Shown one piece after another: positions 58,891-64,000 of a DNA stretch of 64,000 nucleotides (positions are counted from its first letter, which is position 1; each line of letters opens with the position of its first letter). Where the stretch lies: the NCBI GenBank assembly GCA_008973525.1, contig WACJ01000399.1, positions 169,290 through 233,289 of the forward strand, in the 5' to 3' direction. Made by a program: the position numbers and the translations under genes. The notes below the pieces were generated by a model, which worked only from the letters and a program-made list of their open reading frames with translations, made no database searches and was not told the origin of the DNA. Source of the DNA: Stenopsyche tienmushanensis (taxonomy: Eukaryota; Arthropoda; Insecta; Trichoptera; Stenopsychidae).

Positions 58891-61800
58891 AGAATAATTA
58901 AAATAAAATCGTAACATTTTTTTTTTCGTTTTAATTCGAAATAATTGATTACTTATGGGTCTCCCTAATAATTAAAATTATATGTATTTAATATTGCAAT
59001 GTTTTTTAAGTTGCAATATTTGAATCAAGTTCCTGAGCATTCTAACAAGGCTAATAGTGCCATTTTACGAAGATCATGATTTTTTCAGAAATGAACTTAA
59101 TTTATGAAGGCTGGATAATTTAAAGATACATCATATTTAATTATTTTTTTCAGATTATTTTATATTACATCAAATATTAGTATTGTTTTAAAATTTAAGC
59201 ACTTAAAAATTGACATGATTAAAGCGTTCTAAACAAGTAACATTTGATCTGGTGGTTGATGTACATTTTGATAAAAATATGTTATTTAATAAGCGATCTT
59301 CGTGAGATGATCGTTCATCCATTTGCATCTCTTGAAATGGTGTTTCCAGCCGCAATTCGTTTAGAGGATGGCTGCAAGGGTGGAGTTTTATCGGGAAGTT
59401 TTGCCGAGCAACGAGAGCAAGTTTGCATAATTTGGTGCAACATAACCCGAAAATGAAAGTGTCGTTTAGCGCTGGTATCCCACGCCTCCTGTCATAAAGC
59501 AAGGATAGGCCAATGGTGAGTTCAGAGGATCACGCGCAGCATTAGGTCCGGAATGGGTTCTGGGATATTTCGGAAGTGTTGTCCTGTTTCCGGCGTCGGC
59601 CACGCTATACCAACAAGAAACTTATACTAAACTTGCGAAGAAATGATTCAGTACAATTTTAAGTCATAAATAATTCCTGATGAGATCTCAAATTCTACAA
59701 GTAAAATGTGACGTCTTTGTGTCATTAAAATGATGCAATTAATAAACCAGATTTGTATGATTTCAAAAAGATTTGATCTTAAATCCTGTTAATTCTATTG
59801 ATTTATATTATTAGTTAAATCACGTACGATTAACTATTTTATCAGTGCTTTTGTAAGATAAAGTGAGAGCTGTTAATTGGATTGGGTAAATTCAAATCTC
59901 ATTCGCCTCGGTATGTGGTATCCAAGATGTCTATTGTGAATAGTCCCAAGATCTATTGCTGGCTTGCAGTGGATTAGAGATAACGTTGCTGACAGTGACA
60001 CGCACGAAAGGAGTGCTTCTTCCCCAGCATCCACAGCAAAATAATCATCTATATGCAAATGCCACGTCGGTAAAACGGACAAAGAGGATGTAAACAGGAC
60101 CTACCCTACTCCTCCCTTGACGAATAAGATTATTTCTTATTTATTCAAAATAACCACACCACTTGAACGAATTCCATCCAGAATGCTGCTCGTAACGCTT
60201 AATACTTGAGCCGAGAATCTTTTCGTCTTAAGCGAATTTCGTACTCTCCGGTCCGAAATTGTTCGGGCTAACTACTATTAAACAGCGTCCACGTTAAATT
60301 AAATGCGGGGCACAATTGTTTTCCCAAGTACAAGGTGGGAGAGGAATGGGAGCCCGTGTACTAAAAGGGCCAACTTTCAAATGAATTGTCCCTCAAAGGC
60401 CCGCGGGATTTGAACCAAAAGATAATAACGCCAAGAGCCCGTGTCTTGGGTCACGCATTCTCCTGAGGTCACCCCCACATACAGGGCGCACACCCCCCGC
60501 CGTTTCGGCGGTTTACACCCAATTGATTTATTCAAGATGACGCCATCCAATTTGCATAAGTGCCCTTTTTAATTAAATTCGTACGTTTTTAATCAAAATT
60601 ACGTGTATCCTCTCGCTTGATGTCCCGACGAGATGTTGTCGATTATGGGACGTTTAAATTCCAATGAAATGTTCCAGCCGGTGCGGGCAATCTTGACTAG
60701 ACGTTTTAATGTCTAATTAAGTTTTATCCGTCGCGAAATTTTCAAAAACTTGCATTATTTTAAACGGTTTCGGATAATATTAAATTCCTGGGGGTGTGTT
60801 TACAGTGCCATCTAGCAGCTGAATTATGAACGATTTTATTAAATTTCCACGGTGTATATTTTGGAAATATTTACATTGAACCCCCATATATATATTTATA
60901 TATAAAAATAATATATTTGGTGGGATTTTCGATTATTATGTGTACATTTATATTGAAAATCTACCAAAATGAAAATTTTCATACATAATAATTAAGAGCC
61001 GACGTTAATTATGTAAAAACACTTCTATATGTTATGATGTTTCATAAAATTCAATTTTTAAAGAACACATTTTAAATTCGAGTACAAGAACAAACATTGT
61101 ATATTTTCAATCAGCCTATTCCTATACGAATTCATATTAAATTTGAATGTTTTGGAGTTTCCATTAAGTTCAAAAGGGATTTTTTACAGGGGTATTTTAG
61201 TCTAGAGGCACATATTTTGGGCGTTTTTCAGCTCGAAACAAAAACTATTTTTACCATTTATTTTTTAACATATTTAGAATACAAAAAAATTAAAAAGCTA
61301 TGGACTGGTAAAGTTTAAGTTGTGAAAACTGTTTAAAAAAAACATTTTTTGGTCTTATTTTTTCAGTTTTAATTTTTTTAAAATAGTTAAAATTAAAATT
61401 TTCATTTAAATCTGGTAGGAACGATAAACAATTATATATATAACAGATTTATACATAATTTGTAGTAAATTAGTTGATTAAAACCTGTGATATCATGTCA
61501 ACTGTGATGAAAAAAGTCGATTCGATAAAAACGCATTTAAAGATTTCATTCTGGTAGGACCGGCTTATTTGTCATTTCACTAAATTAGCTATAACTCTGT
61601 AAATAATTGTAATTTTGGGAATCCCTCTGGAGAATATATTTTTAAAGGTCTATGCTATGCGTAAAAAATCGATTTTTACATATTCGATAGTAAACAAATT
61701 ATGTCGATCATCTCGAACTAAAGCCATAGAACAGCCTTATAGAACCAATTAATTTCAAAATAATGATTTCTACTTAAGCGTTTTAAGAACACAAGTACAA

Positions 61801-63475
61801 AATCTCATTAATAAATATCGGTTCAGCTCTGTTATGTATTGTGGGACAATGATTTATAGAACATATTGTATTTATTATCGAATACCCATGAAAATGAAAT
61901 TGTATATGAGGAGTTTCTAAAAAAGTGTATGTATAATATGTTATGTTTGAAAATGGCAGATTTATTAGGTGTTAAACAATTTTATTCGTGTCGAGTGAAA
62001 TTTATACGTTTCGTTGTGTATAAATTCATTCATCTTCACCCTATTAACCCGAGGCGAAGGCGCTCGCATGATGTCATTTCTGAAAATAGCTAAGAATAAG
62101 ACGGCCCCGATTTCGTCATTGATGGCTTTTTAAGCTATCTGTGAGTGGATGAGTTCGGAGATATGAGCGCAAAGGGAAATTATCCAGCCTTAAAGCAGCG
62201 ATATTTTATTCATGTAGGGTTATTTACATATTTTTTAGGGCGTGAACGGCTTCCCGCTTAACCCCTTCGGGCTTCTGACAGCCCCAAATTATACTAAACG
62301 AATAATGCGGATGTGATACAACCCTTCCTCGCATGATCAAACGGCTTCGATTATTTTGTAAAGTTGATTTCCTGCCGTCGGGCGTTTAATTCTCTAACAG
62401 ATGAGATCAATCAATTGCGTACAGAATCAATGTTGTCATCGCCTGGGATGACTGATGGGCGCACAGAGTAGTTTCCATTAATCATGATTTTTGCGAGCTC
62501 AATATAAATGTTACATTATTACATGGCGCTAAAAGCGCCGGGGATAATTAAGCTCTCAACGACGCCACATATTTAAGTATGTACTATATATTCTCTAAAA
62601 TGTGGGGTCCGCGGACATACCGCGACCCTCCGAATTAATATTCCATCGCCCTCACATTACATGTCCGAAATACCTTTTGTTCGCTGTAGAACACGTCCTG
62701 GAAACATTTCCTGTTACCTATCATGTTTCACATTTCCACCGACTCACGGTGCATTATTCCGTAAACCTTTTAGCGCACTTCCATGCGAAATGTTACCTTC
62801 GACTACATCCATTTCGCTCTGATATTTCAAGACTTTCATTCTGAAAAAAACATTCTACAAAAACGCCCCGAAACACGTATGCAATTCCTAATCAAATGAT
62901 GTAATCGAAACAACGTTAGGCAATATCCCTCAACCTGTATATTAAGGATTATCATTAAAGATAGGACGAGGATCCAGGTGAGTGGAAATGAGCACGTCCC
63001 AGGATAGGTCGTCCCATCCCGCCATTTGTCCTGACGACTCCCAAGCGACCGCTGCCTCTTATTAATTTCTAGGAATATTAAACTTGCCAGGTACTTGTAC
63101 CTCATCTAATATATCTCCTTCATCCTTGCATGACTGCTGTTAACGTTAACTTTACGCCAACCCTTACACATTTACCTATGAAGCCCACATGTCTTTCATC
63201 TTTAGAAACATAAACATACACGCTGAAGTCATAGGTAGGTTCTTTTGATGTCGAATTACAATTATAAAACCATTTAAAATGATAGCACATATTGCCTATT
63301 CAACAAATTTCGGACTGCTATGTTTTACTTAAAATATCGACTGAAGTTCGCTTGAATTTTGAATAATTTGCAAAATTATTCAATAAATTTGTAAAAATTG
63401 ATGTAATTCATAATCCAGCAGATGGATTGAAAATACATGTTTTGATTGCTTTCATGAGAATTTACTACATATATT
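58891..63475. other. Non-coding stretch with several GC-elevated blocks
   Basis: GC-elevated blocks at 59290-59620, 59880-60740, 62030-62800 and 62930-63070 alternate with AT-rich DNA (including an AT microsatellite at 60888-60915). Homeodomain-like TAATTA cores, ATTTGCAT (60550) and TGCCATCTAGCAGC (60808-60821, half-like CTCF motif) occur. ORFs up to 99 codons overlap on both strands without domains. No transposon ends recognised. Confidence 0.3.
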
Positions 63476-63477
63476 AG

Positions 63478-63785
63478 AGTGTCCCATAAGTATCTTTCGC
63501 TTTCATATTTAGAAAAAAATCATTGTGGTAGATTCATTTAATATTTCAATTTATTCGTCTTTGTTCAATGTATGATCCTTCAATATTTTTTGGATGTCAT
63601 AAATATCCATGTCATCAAAACCTTCTCCACCAATATCACAACAAATGTTTATTGTCCTTTTGTATTTATTTTCTATTGATGGTAAAACATATTCACCAGA
63701 GACTACTTTTGACCGCAATTTTTTCCAGAAATAATTTACAGTGGATTGGTTTATTTCTTAAAATCCTACGAACTTATTGAGTGAT
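63478..63785 (-). mobile_element. pogo/Tigger-like transposase tail with terminal repeat
   Basis: Minus-strand reading: STVNYFWKKLRSKVVSGEYV, PSIENKYKRTI.., FDDMDIYDIQKILKDHTLN, KDE.IEILNE. The STVNYFWKKL helix and the DDMDI.DIQ.IL..H..L..DEL tail are as in jerky/Tigger-type transposases, and the tail matches the relic at 47290. About 60 bp downstream the strand ends in a repeat whose plus-strand form is GTGTCCCATAAGTATCTTTC (63480-63499), similar in start to mariner terminal repeats of the 31- and 35-kb family. The remaining upstream part runs off or is decayed. Confidence 0.5.
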
Positions 63786-64000
63786 GAAATACTCAATCAC
63801 CACTCAATAATATTGATATTCAAAATGACTTATTTATAAAATATTGATAGTGTATTTTAGATACATTTCTATGAAGACCTGGTTAATAATGTTGTAATGA
63901 TGATGAAAATGTTCAATCACTTCATGCATGTTGTACAGCAAGATGGATGTTAAGCATCATAAAATGGTACATTAATTGATGAAATTAATTAAGATAAATC
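63786..64000. other. AT-rich window end
   Basis: No feature recognised; sequence continues beyond the window. Confidence 0.4.

Noticed and set aside
60385..60460. tRNA-like T-arm (GGTTCAAATCC on the minus strand)
   Set aside because: The arms around the loop do not pair and no D-arm or acceptor stem is found at the right distance.
1..64000. CRISPR array, bacterial operon or prophage content
   Set aside because: No regularly spaced short direct repeats, no dense same-strand ORFs, no Shine-Dalgarno pattern; eukaryotic transposons dominate.

Overview
This window looks like intergenic or intronic DNA from an arthropod, most probably an insect. It is strongly AT-rich, no open reading frame exceeds about 130 codons, and there is no operon-like packing or ribosome-binding-site pattern. 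The recognisable coding matter is almost entirely decayed transposases of types common in insects: mariner, a Tc1/IS630-like type, pogo/Tigger-like and piggyBac. I found no intact host protein-coding gene, no rRNA, no convincing tRNA and no CRISPR array.

Layout. At 2.4-3.3 kb lies a mariner relic split by a roughly 307-bp unidentified insertion with a 10-bp target-site duplication. At 4.47-5.08 kb is a mariner derivative with both ends present that keeps only remnants of the DNA-binding half. From 7.6 to 10.6 kb there is a piggyBac relic with its C-terminal cysteine-rich domain, a piggyBac-type MITE with TTAA on both sides, and a short mariner-derived MITE only 4 bp further on. Fragments of the same second mariner family (ends CGAGGGTCATC) recur at 12.7, 17.9 and 56 kb; the 10.3-kb and 56-kb copies share an inverted-5'-end architecture. 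IS630-like motif fragments sit at 16.0-16.6 kb. A third piggyBac-type MITE is at 20.3-20.8 kb and a lone piggyBac-type end at 28.4 kb. A third mariner family appears at 31.2 kb (deleted 5' end) and 34.2-35.0 kb (DD34D transposase relic). More mariner catalytic fragments are at 44.6 and 58.5 kb, pogo/Tigger-like tails at 47.3 and 63.5 kb, and a multi-frame relic of a repetitive uncharacterised protein family at 53.6-54.5 kb.

Between these are interspersed repeats: LTR-like fragments (about 2.0, 13.4, 38.2, 43.9, 50.0 kb), a Helitron-like repeat with ~120-bp subunits (19.0, 25.4, 31.4, 40.9 kb), a CGGTTC-rich repeat (24.3, 33.7, 33.9, 40.3, 44.5 kb), and a RTE-like fragment near 25.8 kb.

The rest is AT-rich DNA broken by GC-elevated, apparently unique blocks with homeodomain-type TAATTA cores and small perfect hairpins (for example 0.55-1.0, 27.0-27.4, 32.8-33.3, 41.9-42.4, 50.4, 52.4-52.9, 57.4-58.0, 60.3-60.7 and 62.1-62.8 kb). 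These may be conserved regulatory elements of a neighbouring gene, but that is inference from composition only. Boundaries of decayed elements are approximate unless a TA or TTAA duplication is stated.
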